64,000 nucleotides of DNA, from positions 15,373,707 to 15,437,706 of the forward strand of contig OX463787.1 of the NCBI GenBank assembly GCA_949825025.1, written 5' to 3'. Shown one piece after another: positions 1 to 11,599 of the stretch (positions within the stretch are counted from its first letter, which is position 1; each line of letters starts with the position of its first letter). The DNA comes from Siphlonurus alternatus. Taxonomy: Eukaryota; Arthropoda; Insecta; Ephemeroptera; Siphlonuridae. Position numbers and translations under genes: made by a program. The notes under the pieces are model-generated. The model had not been told where the DNA came from, made no database searches, and worked only from the letters and a program-made list of their open reading frames with translations.

Positions 1-600
1 CTGTACAGGTACAACATGGATTACGTCATTCCTAATAATAACATTAAAATTACATAACACAAAACAACATCAAATTGAAACAATTATTCATAAAATTATC
101 AAAATATCAAATTCAATTATGACTCATAAATACAATCAATTGAAAAACAACATTAGACAGTATATCTTCTGGCAAAATAAATTTTAATTCTGAAGTTAGA
201 AGAGAACATACAATAATTAATGTGCTGCAGTATTGCATTTGTCCGTTAATTACTGTATTAGTTTTCAATATAGTATAAAACTACTTAGTTTTGTTCATCT
301 CCATCTTTTAAAAATTAATGCAACCTAATTATTTCTAGTTTATTTCTAACAAGCATTTTTAACAGATACTTTCACTTCTTGCAATTTTATTGGTGTACTA
401 TGAATCAATAATGGCTATGTAATACATTGTTCTATATATTTATCCAATTTAAAGGTACTGTACATATGTAATATCCTTTACTTCATTGTGACTTCCCTGT
501 TTAACTACAAATCTAAAAAATGTCCTGATTTGATTAAAACAACACCTGTAAGCATATTGTTGCAAAAGAACTGTTGGTTAACATTCCTCCCTCTCCACAG

Positions 601-768
601 TCCGTGTTTGACCGCCTGGACAAGACGGAACTGATGAAAGCTCGCACTCGCTCCAACCCGTTTGAGACGATTGGCCGCGGGTTCTTCCTAAACCGAGCGG
701 CCATGAAGATGGCCAACATGGACGCCGTGTTTGGGTTTATGTTCACCAATCCCACCAGCCAGAACCAC
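601..768 (+). CDS. CMTR1: CMTR1 exon with first catalytic lysine
   Basis: Acceptor CTCTCCACAG at 591-600 and donor CAC|GTGAGT at 769. It encodes 56 residues in phase 0, starting SVFDRLDK. It includes [11 protein letters not shown], whose K is the first catalytic lysine. The exon is markedly GC-richer than its introns. Confidence 0.93.
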
Positions 769-3700
769 GTGAGTGTCCACCTTAGTTTGATCTTTCTGCT
801 AAAATTAAGGTTTGAATGATTTACATGTATATCATGTCCTGGATAATCTCCAATAGGTTTAAAAATAAGATACTGATGAAATACAACTATCAAATTCTGA
901 TGAAATACAACTATCAAATTCTGCAATGTAATGCAGTGTACAGTAATATTAGTAAGAATGAAAAAATAAATTAGTTTAGTTAAAGCAAATATATGGTACA
1001 GGTCTTTTTGCAGTCAATTTTAATATATAAATAAAAATAAATTAGCTGATGTGTTTTCAAGAGTCTTTTATTTAATGGCAAACAGATACTAATGAACAAT
1101 ACATAATTATGTAATAGCTGATCTATTAAATACAGTACTTCATTACAATCTTTTGGGGTAGATTAAACCCTTGCCGTGGCAAGCAATGGATAATTTTAGA
1201 CTAAACAATCATAATTATAAAAGTTTCAGTTTCTTATCAGAATTCCCTCAAACCTAACTTAAATTTAATGAGTGAAAAACAGAATACTAGAAATTTAATT
1301 TAATTCCTTATTCTTCACAGTTATCAATCAACTACTGTACATACACTATTTTGACCAAAAAAATGTCAGGTTGTATTCACGTAGCTTCTTTTCTTCGTAT
1401 CATTTTGGTTATAGCTTGATAGAAAGTGAAGTAGGATGATAAAAGAGGGAGGTCTAACCTTTAGACATTTTTTGTGCAGCGATAACTGGACATTTTTTCT
1501 GCACTAGACTATACATGAACTAACAAGCTACTCCCCCAGGTCCCTGCCCTTGGTCCCAACGAGCTGCTGTACTTCGCTGACGTCTGTGCCGGTCCGGGCG
1601 GGTTCTCGGAGTACGTCCTCTGGCGCAAAGGCTGGGAGGCCAAGGGCTTCGGTATGACCTTGAGGGACAGCAACGACTTCAGACTCGAAGACTTCCACGC
1701 GGCACCCTGCGATACCTTCGAACCTTACTACGGTATGAGCGAAAAATTTAAGAGTGAACAAATACACACAAGAAAAAAAAAAAAAAATAGACTTGGACTA
1801 GAATTTTTTTTATATTACTGTATTTCCTATGATATTAGATATGAATTTGAGTACTGTACTAATATCTCACACTTGAAAATTTCTGTGTTAAATTTATGCA
1901 CAGTCCTTTGTAAAATTGTAATTACAGTACCATCATAACTTGGTATCCCCTACATCCTCTCAAATATATATTTTTATTGATGATTCAATCAGTAATGTAG
2001 TGAGTCAATCATAGGAATTTATTTACTGAATACGCTAAGCCACAGACATGTTTATTCACTGCAGATCTCTCAACTGTTTTCTGTTGCTGATGGAAGTGTT
2101 GTTTGCAGGAGTGAAGGAGGACGGCAACGTATACGACCCTGAGAACATCAAGTCCTTTCAGTCCTTCGTCCTTGACAACACCTTCGGTCACGGAGTTCAC
2201 TTCATGATGGCTGATGGGGTGAGTCTGACAGAGGTTCCTGTAGAGGATGCTGTATTTATATTTGTACTGAAACAAGGGTTAAGTTAAAAAATATGGCAGT
2301 ATGGACAACCTGCTTGAAGTTTTTTTTTTTATACAGTATCCAGTTTTATTATATTTATATTATTGCAGAAATAAAATAAATAGAGGGTGCAAAGTTATGC
2401 TACTCTGATTTTTTTTAAATTTTTCAAAAGTCTGGAAACTATGTATTTCTAAAATAATTATTGAAAGTACAGAAAGAGTACTTTCAAGAGTGCGTCTCTT
2501 GACGCCTCTCTTTAAAAGGATAGGACCTAAAAGGGGCGTAGGTTCAAACCTGACCTTAGTAAAACGTTTTAGAAATACTGCCTTGCCTGTAAAAAATTTG
2601 AAAGAAATCAGAGTGGCCCAACTTTGCACCTTCTATTTTTTTAAATAAAAGAAAAGCGATAGGTATAGCGAAGGATTACGTGAACTGATGTTTAAAGCCG
2701 AAAATAGCAAAAAAAAAACATCACATAATCCTTCGCTATACCTATCGCTTTTCTTTTACCTAAATACTTCCAACCGTAATGTTTCCTTTCATTTATAATA
2801 ATATATTTGTACCTTCTATCTATTTTTGCATTGAAAACTTTTTGAAGTCGAGTAAAGATGGACAGAGTTCTCTTAAAAAACCTCTACCCTTGTCCAAGTC
2901 ACGACTAACCCTCTCTTCCCCCAGGGTTTCTCGGTGGACGGTCAGGAGAACATCCAAGAGATCCTCTCGAAGCAACTGTACCTTTGTCAGTGTCTCGTAG
3001 CCCTCAGTATCGTGCGGGCTGGCGGACACTTTGTCGTCAAGTTGTTTGATGTCTTCACTCCGTTCAGTGTGGGCCTCGTCTACCTCATGCACAAGGCCTT
3101 CCATCAGATTGCAATCCATAAACCAAACACAAGCAGGCCTGCCAACTCAGAGAGGTATGTCATATTGAAAATGGACAACCTACATAAAAATTGTTTATTG
3201 CTAAAATGAATAGAGGGTATCAAATTATGCTACTCTGAATTTTTTCAGATTTTTTTGAAACCCAGAACTATTTTTAAATAATTATTGAAATTTTAGCCAC
3301 ACCCCCTGGAGGCATCAATAGGCATCTCGGTCCTATCCTTTTTATTAAGGATTCAGGGGTACCAACTTAACTTACAGAACTTTCAATAAATTTTGAAAAA
3401 TAGTTCCAATACTCAAAAAAATCTGAAAAAAAAAATCAGAGTACGGTAGCATAATTTGGCACCCTCTATTCACTTTTGCAGTAAAAATTTTTCATGTAAG
3501 TTGTCCATTCATGTCTTTATTGGAACATACTCTTTACATTTATCTTTGTTTTGGTCATGTTTTGTTGTACTTAAAATATTTACATTACATATTGTAAAGT
3601 TTTGAAATATGGTCTGTTCGTAAACCCTGCTCGGTGTACTCTGAACAAGTTTACGAACGAAAATTGTGAAGTCATTTGCACTGCACTCCCTACCCCACCC

Positions 3701-4704
3701 TCTGAGCTGGTGTAAGAAAGTGGGAGCAAGGTGTACACCGAGCAGGGTTTATGAACAGACCTTTTATGTCACAAAATTAGTTCCCATTTCCCATTTTGAG
3801 TAAAAATGGGATATCTTATGATCTTCAAAGCTACAATGGCGATGTAACGGTATGTTTTTAATAAATTTTAGTGAATACAGTATCTTCTCTAGAAGTATTA
3901 ATTTTAAATAAGGTAAATTTTGGATTGTTTAATATGGTGTCTCAAATGATTTCCTATTGTCTTTGTTCGACTCACGTAAAAAAGTATAATTTCGAATTTA
4001 AGTTCACTATTTTGTTTTTTTAATCTAACAAAAATAAATATATTTTATGATGGAAATTAAGGCGTCGGGGTTGAATTTTAAAGAATAAAGCAGATTTTAT
4101 TACCAAATAACCATAACAATACTTCAAATGAAGAAGAGACTTCTTAAAGTAAAACTAATTTTCCTTCTCCTACAGGTACCTCATCTGTAAATGGAAAAGA
4201 GACGACAGTTCATCAATTCGAGATTACATGTACGACGTAAATCAGAAACTGTGGCGACCGAGCAACAAGAAACTGGACATCAACGAACTGGTTCCCGTCT
4301 CCGTCATGAAAGAAGACGAGCTGTTCTACGACTTCATCGTCCACTCCAACAACTCCCTCGGAGAACGGCAGATCATCAACCTCGTCAAGATCAGGGCGTT
4401 CTGTCAGGACGAGACTTTGTCGGAGTTGCGTCAGACGGAAATGAAGAAAGCTTGTTTGGAATTTTGGAACGTTCCTGACAAAACCAGAACGGCACCAAAG
4501 ATAAAAAGTCCTGAAGATAAATGTAAAGAATTATTTAATAACTCTCCAAAACCTCCACCCTGGATGTCAACAAGTTCGTCTGAATTAAATCCTGCGTTTT
4601 TAAATTCTTCAGGATTTACCTTGTATGATTGGAGGTGTTCAGTTCTGGCAAATAACAAAGAAGATAGAAATGCTTGTACTTTTTATCTAGGTAAGTTTAC
4701 TAGT

Positions 4705-4780
<76 letters not shown>

Positions 4781-4929
4781 TATTTATTTTCTTTTTTATT
4801 AATAAAACAGTAATTTATTTCTCTAACGAGTCTCATTCATTGACAGTTGATGCATGCATTCAACCTGTAGAAAATTGTTTTCTAATTATGCAATTCATTG
4901 AAGAGAGTAAGACTTGACAACTACTTCAT

Positions 4930-4978
<49 letters not shown>

Positions 4979-7900
4979 TTTTATTTTTTTTTAACCAAGA
5001 AAAATATCTAAATGAAGTAAAAAAAAAAATGAAAATTAAATTCGAAACTGATTGCAGAAACTTGCCCTTTGCTGACATTTTATGTTTTATCACTTAATCT
5101 TAATGCAGTATGTAATATTTTTGTTCATACATTATTAAACAAATAATGTAGATCATTGTTATAGCTGATTGGTGCCTAATTAGCTATGGAACATTCTAGT
5201 CTCATGATAGCATTGACTCTACCACAACAATATCTCACAAACCAACATTGTCTCAGGTCTGAACCGAGGCTTTGTGTACTCGTGGGAACGTAACAACTGG
5301 GTGCGCTGCAACCGCGACCTCAATTTGACCTTGTCTCCGGACACTCTGGTGTTCGGGGAGATCGCGATGGAGCTGCGCGGAGAGAAGAGCAGGCAGGTCA
5401 AGATCCCAGTGCTGCACATCATTGATGCCGTCTTTCTGGGGGGCAAGGACGTCTCTGCCCTGCACCTCAAGGAGAGGTGAGTGGGGGGCAAAGAAAACAG
5501 TAGAGGATCAATAGGGCAGGTCCAGCAAGCAACTTAGAGGGGTTCAAGTATCCTGCAATGCTAAATTTGAGCTAGGAGGGATAGGTGGGAGTGGTATCAC
5601 CTTCAATATATTTGGGGGGTGCCCCTACCCCTTACCCATTTTTCCCTGTTGAGTGGTGTGGTGTCTATAGAGTTGATTGCGCTGACATCATGCCCCTGTA
5701 AGTTAGGCTGCCCTATGGAGGTCCAGAATGCACAGACTAGTATATAAACAAATTATGTATTGATTTTTTGTTACTTTATTAAACAAAACAAATCAGGTTT
5801 AAAAAATTGTAAAAACACACCAATAAATGATAGATAGTATAAAAAAAAAACCCATCATTATAGGACAATCAAAACTATTTTTTTCTATTTATTTTTATCA
5901 TTTCCCCTATCTAATGCCATAGTATTTGGACCTGCACTTTCTCTTTTCTACCCTCCTGACCGTCCGTATACCTGCTATGCTATTTTCCCTCGTAAACAAA
6001 AACAGCAAACAACTCTATATACAATGGATTTAAGTCTCATGATTTTTTTTACTGAATATTTGGATAAAAGACCTCAAGCTATTTTGTTGTCATCTGGAAT
6101 AATGAGCTACTGTATTTGAATATCATGATTGTGTGCAATAATGAGCTGTAAATTGGGAAAGCATAAAGTATTAAAAAGATTGTTAATTGTCCAATTTGAT
6201 AAAAATTACAACAAATTTAAATTACTTGAAAATCTAAAATAATTTATTTGAGTCTAATATTAACACTTGATGACTATGCTCTGCTCCAGACACGAGATGT
6301 GCCGCAAGTTCTCGTTGGCCCTCAACAAGCCCACCAAGCCGATGTTGATGAGGGTGATCGTGAAGGAGCTCTTCAGACTGGAGGACCTCGAAATGCTCTT
6401 CAGCAGGTGAGACTATGCAGGAAAAATATCAGTACTTTGCAAAGTTAACATTTTTTAATGTCAATATTTCAAACTAATTATGATTCCAGCTCAATTTCTC
6501 CCCTACATAAAATACCTTAAAATGATATTATCTCTTTAATTCGAGTCACCTGATTGTTTGACCATCTCTAACCAACGTCCTTACCTGCAGGCTGGAGCAC
6601 AAGGGCATCAAAGCGTTTGGAGGTTCTCCGAGACTGGCCTTCATGCAGGACGGACCTGACGAGAGATTCTTCCTGCCCGGAGGTCTCATCTTCTTCAAGG
6701 CCACCCTCGGTGAGTTACATTGTTGTAGTCAGTTACAACAATGTAAAAATGTTAATGATTTTCAGTGCAGAAAAATATTTCATTTTACAGGTTGTCTTAC
6801 ATTTAAATTAATTATCTTCCTTTTCTCTCTTTTCTCTTATAAAGGGAGAGGGGGATACAGTAAAAACTCGTTATTACGTAAAGTCAAGTGACACAAAATA
6901 TTAATTAATAAAAATACCTTTGACACCATTTTACCCTTTCGGGTGTGGCCAGGCCGATATTTAGCCTTGTCAGTAAGAGTTATCTTGCGACCATGCTAGG
7001 GCTTACCAGGCTCCCAGAACCCTTTCCTGCACTCTTCTGGGCTCCTACTACCAGATCTGTGCAGTCTGCAGTGGCAGTGCAATACTGCAGGGCAACGGAG
7101 TATAGACAGCCGTTAGCTGCCTTCCTCCTACCAACTCCATAATCTAGTAATCAGTCACACCCATCCCAAGTCACGAAAAGTCTGCCATGTTCGAGAATCA
7201 AACCGGGGACCTCTCGGACCAGAGCCAGGGGTACTACCTTATATCAAAATTTTTCTATACTATGCAAAAAATCCCTCTCTCTCTCTCTCTAAAACGAGCG
7301 GCGAGTCAAACCTAATATACACGCATAGCGTTGTTTTAATTAATTTTTCTCTTTTTGCTGGGTCACTGACGGCTAAAAGCTCGAACTATCTCCCTTCCCA
7401 ACAAATCTTTTTCTATCATATGTGTTTCTATCTACTTTAAAAAAAAAAAATAAATAAATATCGCTTAGTTCGATTTTTTTTCAAATAATTAATATACTAT
7501 GCAATGCTAATTATTTTTAACTGTATATCAATCTCCTTTACTCAAAATAGAGTTTTACCTAACAACAAGTTGTGTAATAATGTTTTTATTTTGTATATGA
7601 TTATTTAGGTTTCTTTTTTTTTTTTTCCTCTTAGTACGGGGGAATTTTTTCCACTAATGACCTCATGTTTTGTGTTACAGACCCCTGGACGATGGCATTC
7701 AGTCGCAGTCAGAACAGGAAGTATTGGTTCAACAGAAACAACCAGCAGTCAACCTTCAGCTGTTTGAAGGAGACCATCGCAAACTTTGAGTGAGTCATTG
7801 TTGTGATTATTATACCTGTTCACTGCGAGGCATTCAATAATATTTATGTTTAATGTGTTACTGGTTCTACTTGCAGCATGCTTTAATAAGTTTGGTTATG

Positions 7901-8867
7901 TCCTTCAAAAAATTAACAATAAATTAAATCATTTACTCCACTCTTCTCCCTATTTATTTTCCACTACACTGAGTAGCTTGGGATGTTTTTAGTCAAAGTG
8001 TATGTCGCATTTTCTTAAACATATAAAAAAAATAAAATAGACACACACTTTACGTCATATTAAACTTGGTTTTCACCATGTGAATGTTCTGGAGTACACA
8101 GCCAGTTTGGCTCCTTTTTATAAAGTATTGCAAACTGGCTAATAATGATTGAGGACACTATGGTTACAAAAACATTGGTATTATTTATGTGTTGCAGTAA
8201 CTGCTTTGAAAATATTATGATTTTCCTATAGTTGTAGACTATTTCACTTGTAAGGTGTTGTGTAATCAGTAGCACAGCATTATTACCTCCTAGTGGTTAA
8301 ACACAGGCAACACTGACCCGGTCCTTGAGGCAGTTTCTACAACAGGAATCCTGGCTCAAGGAATACATTGTCTCTGTGGGTCAGCGACTAAATTAATGCC
8401 AAAGTCTGGTCGGTAGTGCAAGCCGTTAGCAACATGTCCTAGGTACGTGGTGTCTAATAAGCCTCACAATATAAAAAGCAGAGAAAATTACCTTGGACAT
8501 CAACGACCAAGGAAATAATGCTGCTGGCTTACCCCGCAAGAGATATGGCGTCATGTTATGAATGGATGGGTGGATTACATCTAATAACCCGTTAGAGACA
8601 AACTTCTTATTTCTGTCCCTAGATATTGCCAGATAAAGAGAACATTCCTCTAAAAGTACGGAACACTAGTAAAACTAACCTCTAATTTTCAATACACTAA
8701 CAATTATTGTAATTGTTGATTTCAGGCAGTGCTTCGTGAAGCGAATGGTGTGGTGGTGGGAAAAGGGGGTGTCCCTGACCCTTCAGAAAGACCCCTCATC
8801 CCTCCCTCAAGACAGGGTGCATCGAGATACTCTGATGAAGAGAGTGCACGCTCTCTTACCGAAATAA
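601..8867 (+). CDS. CMTR1: CMTR1, cap-specific mRNA (nucleoside-2'-O-)-methyltransferase 1, C-terminal part (10 exons)
   Basis: Exons 601-768, 1540-1732, 2109-2218, 2925-3154, 4176-4690, 5257-5476, 6290-6406, 6591-6709, 7681-7789 and 8726-8867 join in one frame (1923 nt, 640 residues plus stop). The family transfers methyl from SAM to the 2'-O of the first transcribed nucleotide, making cap 1 in the nucleus. Seen: the Rossmann-type SAM motif ADVCAGPGG (residues 69-77 of this fragment) and the catalytic K-D-K set at K36 (RAAMKMAN), D156 (MADG) and K196 (GGHFVVK). A cap-guanylyltransferase-like region (~235-555) follows, then a WW domain beginning DPWTMAFSR (~558). The vertebrate protein is about 835 residues, so roughly 200 N-terminal residues (NLS and G-patch) lie off the left edge. 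All catalytic residues are kept, so it looks functional. Confidence 0.95.
1540..1732 (+). CDS. CMTR1: CMTR1 exon with SAM-binding motif
   Basis: Acceptor CTCCCCCAG at 1531-1539, donor TACTACG|GTATGA at 1733. It encodes the SAM-binding loop [17 protein letters not shown] and ends EPYYG with the glycine codon split (phase 1). Confidence 0.93.
2109..2218 (+). CDS. CMTR1: CMTR1 exon ending at catalytic aspartate
   Basis: Acceptor GTTTGCAG before 2109, donor GATGGG|GTGAGT at 2219. It completes the split glycine and ends HFMMADG, carrying the catalytic aspartate. Confidence 0.92.
2301..2640. mobile_element. MITE family P1, copy a (intron of CMTR1)
   Basis: The left terminus ATGGACAACCTGC at 2301 is followed by the P1 core (AGAGGGTGCAAAGTTATGCT, CTCTGATTTTTTT). 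The arm returns inverted at 2600-2636 (ATCAGAGTGGCCC, AACTTTGCACC). The outer right terminus is missing because a hairpin element (2647-2758) lies there. The interior has GGTTCAAACCTGACC, the reverse complement of the B-box-like string in copy e. Confidence 0.75.
2647..2758. mobile_element. Short hairpin element (perfect ~27-bp arms)
   Basis: AGAAAAGCGATAGGTATAGC plus AAGGATTA on the left is repeated inverted at 2727-2756, separated by a ~45-bp loop. It abuts the truncated end of P1 copy a, suggesting insertion into that element. Only one copy is seen here. Confidence 0.7.
2925..3154 (+). CDS. CMTR1: CMTR1 exon with second catalytic lysine
   Basis: Acceptor TTCCCCCAG at 2916-2924, donor GAGAG|GTATGT at 3155. 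It encodes [14 protein letters not shown] and [16 protein letters not shown] (catalytic K), then [10 protein letters not shown] palindromic P1 element begins only about 15 bp after the donor. Confidence 0.93.
3170..3509. mobile_element. MITE family P1, copy b (intron of CMTR1)
   Basis: Terminal inverted repeats AATGGACAACCTACATAAAA and the inverse ending GTAAGTTGTCCATT bound the P1 core on both arms (TAGAGGGT, ATTATGCTACTCTGA). The loop contains CACACCCCCTGGAGG and TTTTTATTAAGGATTC. Confidence 0.8.
3611..3761. mobile_element. TIR element, single copy (intron of CMTR1)
   Basis: GGTCTGTTCGTAAACCCTGC at 3611 has its inverse GCAGGGTTTATGAACAGACC ending 3761; the inverted repeat extends to about 29 bp with one mismatch. 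The interior has no coding potential. Non-autonomous DNA transposon of unassigned superfamily. Confidence 0.75.
4176..4690 (+). CDS. CMTR1: CMTR1 long middle exon
   Basis: Acceptor CTCCTACAG before 4176, donor TATCTAG|GTAAGT at 4691. The 515-nt exon covers the linker after the methyltransferase core and the start of the guanylyltransferase-like region. The 3' third (after ~4490) is AT-richer and poorly conserved. The frame stays open past the donor only because an (ATTT)n array has no stops; the splice donor is strong, so translation into the intron is not proposed. Confidence 0.92.
4703..4779 (+). repeat. (ATTT)n microsatellite in CMTR1 intron
   Basis: About 19 tandem units of TTTA directly after the donor at 4691. 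A second (ATTT)n tract lies at 4927-4978 in the same intron. Confidence 0.95.
4927..4978 (+). repeat. (ATTT)n microsatellite
   Basis: About 12 tandem ATTT units inside the CMTR1 intron 4691-5256. Confidence 0.93.
5257..5476 (+). CDS. CMTR1: CMTR1 exon, guanylyltransferase-like region
   Basis: Acceptor TTGTCTCAG before 5257, donor GAGAG|GTGAGT at 5477. It encodes [18 protein letters not shown] and [17 protein letters not shown], matching the C-terminal non-catalytic domain of CMTR1. Confidence 0.92.
6290..6406 (+). CDS. CMTR1: CMTR1 exon
   Basis: Acceptor CTGCTCCAG before 6290, donor AGCAG|GTGAGA at 6407. It encodes [14 protein letters not shown] and [16 protein letters not shown]. Confidence 0.9.
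6591..6709 (+). CDS. CMTR1: CMTR1 exon
   Basis: Acceptor TTACCTGCAG before 6591, donor CCCTCG|GTGAGT at 6710. It encodes [19 protein letters not shown] and [15 protein letters not shown]. Confidence 0.9.
6930..7240 (-). mobile_element. tRNA-derived SINE, minus orientation (intron of CMTR1)
   Basis: The block is GC-richer than its surroundings. Near its right end GTTCGAGAATCAAACC reads on the minus strand as GGTTTGATTCTCGAAC, a Pol III B-box-like sequence, preceded by GAGAGGTCCCC. The body runs leftward toward an AT-rich tail near 6930. The B-box position suggests a tRNA-derived head at ~7190-7240. Confidence 0.55.
7681..7789 (+). CDS. CMTR1: CMTR1 exon with WW domain
   Basis: Acceptor GTGTTACAG before 7681, donor TTTGA|GTGAGT at 7790. 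It encodes [18 protein letters not shown] and following residues, a WW-type module that in the family binds the RNA polymerase II CTD. Confidence 0.9.
8488..8574 (+). repeat. SINE-like repeat, copy 1 (3' part)
   Basis: TTGGACATCAACGACCA, AATGCTGCTGGCTTACCCCG and TCATGTTATGAATGGATG recur at 17449-17526, followed there by a GAAT-type tail. This looks like the 3' end of a short retroposon. The 5' part may extend left to ~8290, where the sequence is similarly GC-rich. Confidence 0.6.
8726..8867 (+). CDS. CMTR1: CMTR1 last coding exon
   Basis: Acceptor GATTTCAG before 8726. It encodes [15 protein letters not shown] and ends RVHALLPK followed by TAA at 8865-8867. The next AATAAA strings lie in or beside a P1 repeat at 9.33-9.37 kb, so the true poly(A) site is unclear. 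Confidence 0.92.
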
Positions 8868-9118
8868 GACTGCTATTTTAGAGAACGTGACATCATTTTT
8901 ATTGATATGCTAGCTTTGATAAGTTTTGACAACTATCACACAATATTGACAATGGTTTTTTGTAAGGGAGTAAAAGGATATTTTACTTCCCTTTAAATCA
9001 GATTTTTTTTAAGTTTGTGACATTTGTATTTGGTGCTTAAAGTGAAAGTGAATGTCAATGAAAATTCAATTAGTTGACTAGGCATGTACAATGCTACTGA
9101 ACAATACATAAATCAACC

Positions 9119-9355
9119 AATGGAATATCGACCTCAAAGTTTTTTATTGCAGAAATGGATAAAACGTGCCAAGTTATGCTACCCTGATTTTTTCAGATTT
9201 TTTAGAGCCCGGAAACTATTTTTAAAAAAGGACTTTCAATAATTTTTTAAAAATAGTTCCCGGGCTCTAAAATATCTGAAAAAAAATCAGGGTAGCATAA
9301 CTTTGCAAGTTTTATCCATTTCTGCAATAAAAAATTTTGAGGTTGATACTCTATT
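9119..9355. mobile_element. MITE family P1, copy c (near-perfect palindrome)
   Basis: A nearly uninterrupted ~237-bp hairpin. The terminus AATGGAATATCGACCTCAAA is inverted at the right end (GAGGTTGATACTCTATT). The core arms TTATGCTACCCTGATTTTTT and AAATCAGGGTAGCATAACTT are almost exact complements. There is almost no loop, unlike copies a, e and i. Confidence 0.85.
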
Positions 9356-9421
9356 ATTTTTTTAATAAAAAACTGTATTGCAGAGGCTTCAAGATGGTAA
9401 AATCAGCTGACTTAAAGCCTC

Positions 9422-9710
9422 TAAGGGTGTCTTCCGTATTAGGTTCAGAACGTTCAGAACATTTGAGAGATTACGGACTGACTCTGAACAAAAACATTAA
9501 CTTCAAATAACGGAACACTTTCATTGTGATCGGCTGACTCTAGTTCTGATAGTTCGGAGGAAAAGTTCGCAACACCCGGAACCTCTTTTTTGAATTCAGC
9601 TGACTCACTTCGGGTAATCTCGGAAATGGTTCTGAACATTCAGAACTTAATTTCGGAACACCAAATCGAAGGTTCTGAACATTCAGAACTTAATACGGAG
9701 TACACCCTAA
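9422..9710. mobile_element. TIR element with TAAGGGTGT termini
   Basis: TAAGGGTGTCTTCCGTATTA at the left and TAATACGGAGTACACCCTAA at the right are inverted repeats of about 36 bp. The interior repeats GAACATTCAGAACTTAAT twice near the right end. Non-coding. Confidence 0.65.
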
Positions 9711-11321
9711 CTCTATTGATACTTATTAATTAGTTCAAAATTCAAAACAGGTTTTGCAGCATTGATATTATATTCTAAACCAAATGAAAATTTCAATTTT
9801 AGATTTAAAAAGTTAATGATTGAGTTTTCAGCAAACAGACCTGTATAAAACACTGCAAGTAAACTGATATTTTTTTCTTTTCAATTGAATCTTTTTTTTT
9901 TCTTCATGCATTGCACATTAATTTATTTCACCCCCTATATTTTTTTAATTATTGTATAATAATAATAATAAAAAAAAATGATTACTGTATTTTAATTACC
10001 AAATATGAGCAATTCTTTTCTATCAGATATGTTAATCAAATTAAACTTTGGCCAAAAACAATAAAATAATTTAATTGTGTTCTCTGATCATTTGAAAATA
10101 GCAATGTTATTAAAATGTATGTTGTATTGCTAAGATGTAGTGACAATATTGTCATAATTGTACACCTTGGAACATTACCCCTGCTCTATTTGTTGTGTTG
10201 CCACGCAGTCTATGAAGGTGTGGTGAACGTTAAATGTTTAGGGATGGTTATAGACAGAGTGCTCTTCTTACATCACCCAAAATTGAAAACTCTTATCTCT
10301 TTGCCTCTTAGAGCATTAACTTCAGGAGTGAAAGTAGAGTGAACTTCACAAACACTATCGAGAACACCCTACGAAATTTAAACCTCGTATTTCTCCAAAT
10401 AAAATTCAGGGTAGCTAACCCAATTCTATTTTCAAATAATCAAGCTTTTCTTACCCATTGAATAACATGTTAAAACTTTGACATTTTTCATAAAAATTTT
10501 CAGAAAAGTACTTTTAGCTCGAAATTGAATCCGACTGGTATAATTTTCTTTTGAAACTCATTAGTAAAAACCTCAAGCTTTGGATTTCAAAAACTACAGC
10601 TCTAGCGAATGCAGTTTTATTTAATTTTTGGTAATCAACTTTGAAGACATTAAACCGAGAGTAACCTATGTTAAATTTGGATCTCACAGCATCCACCTTG
10701 AAAATTGCTAAAAAAATATATATGTATAACACCATGAGAAAAAAAAAAAAAAAAAAATTAAAATTGAAGTGACAGTTCTCTTCTAAATTTCATTTTATTA
10801 TTTGTCAAATAAAAATCAACATTTTTAAAAGATTTGAATGTTTGAAAGGTGAAGTTCTGCTGTTCCAAGGTGTACACAGTACATTCTCAAATAAGGTGTA
10901 TGTGAATTACTCACTACATGTGTACTTGCAACACCATTGAGGGTAGTAAAAACTACATTATTTTTTATAAACTTGTAATTAGACACTGATGCATGATCTC
11001 TGATTAAGTTGCTAGAAAATATTGCAATAAAAATTTAAAAAATTAAGAAATGTAACCAAAATTTTTGTAATATATATTCCATTACGCTATTTCTAAATTA
11101 TTTTTCTCTTTTTCTTAAAAAAAGGGGGGGGGGTGTTGATTTCCTATTGAAATTATTTTCAATCTATATTACTAGAAACGTGTTCATTCAATTAAGCTAT
11201 CAAGCTAGCATTCGATCGTAATAAAAATGTCTCGTATCAATGTTTAACAATGGTCAGAATGAGTTATGTTTTATTATTTTTGCAGAATAGAATTCATACT
11301 TGGCAGGAGTCAGGTTGTTAT

Positions 11322-11599
11322 GATGGACAACATGCATAAAATTGTTTTATTGAATAAATAGATAGAGGGTGCAATATTATCTACTCTGATTTATTTTTCA
11401 GATTTTTTAGAGTCCCAGAATTATTTTTAAAATATTATTGAAAGTACAGAGAGAAATGTCACTTCTTATAATACAAGGGTGTGGTTGAATGATTTTTAGC
11501 AATATTTCCTGGCCTCTAAAAAAAAAAAAAAATCAAAGTGGCATAATTTGGTGCCCTCTATTTATTTCTGGTATAAAAAAATAATGCAGGTTGTCTATT
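11322..11599. mobile_element. MITE family P1, copy d
   Basis: Termini ATGGACAACATGCATAAAAT and GCAGGTTGTCTATT; core TAGAGGGTGCAATATTAT and inverted AATTTGGTGCCCTCTA. More diverged than copy c. Confidence 0.75.

Noticed and set aside
4228..4917. Long plus-strand frame running from CMTR1 exon 5 of this window into the intron
   Set aside because: The extension is FIYL repeats encoded by (ATTT)n, which has no stop in any frame. A consensus donor (GTAAGT at 4691) and a matching acceptor at 5256 keep the family alignment intact.
5516..5945. Possible TIR element with GCAGGTCCA ends in a CMTR1 intron
   Set aside because: Only about 9 bp of inverted match and no second copy; chance is likely.
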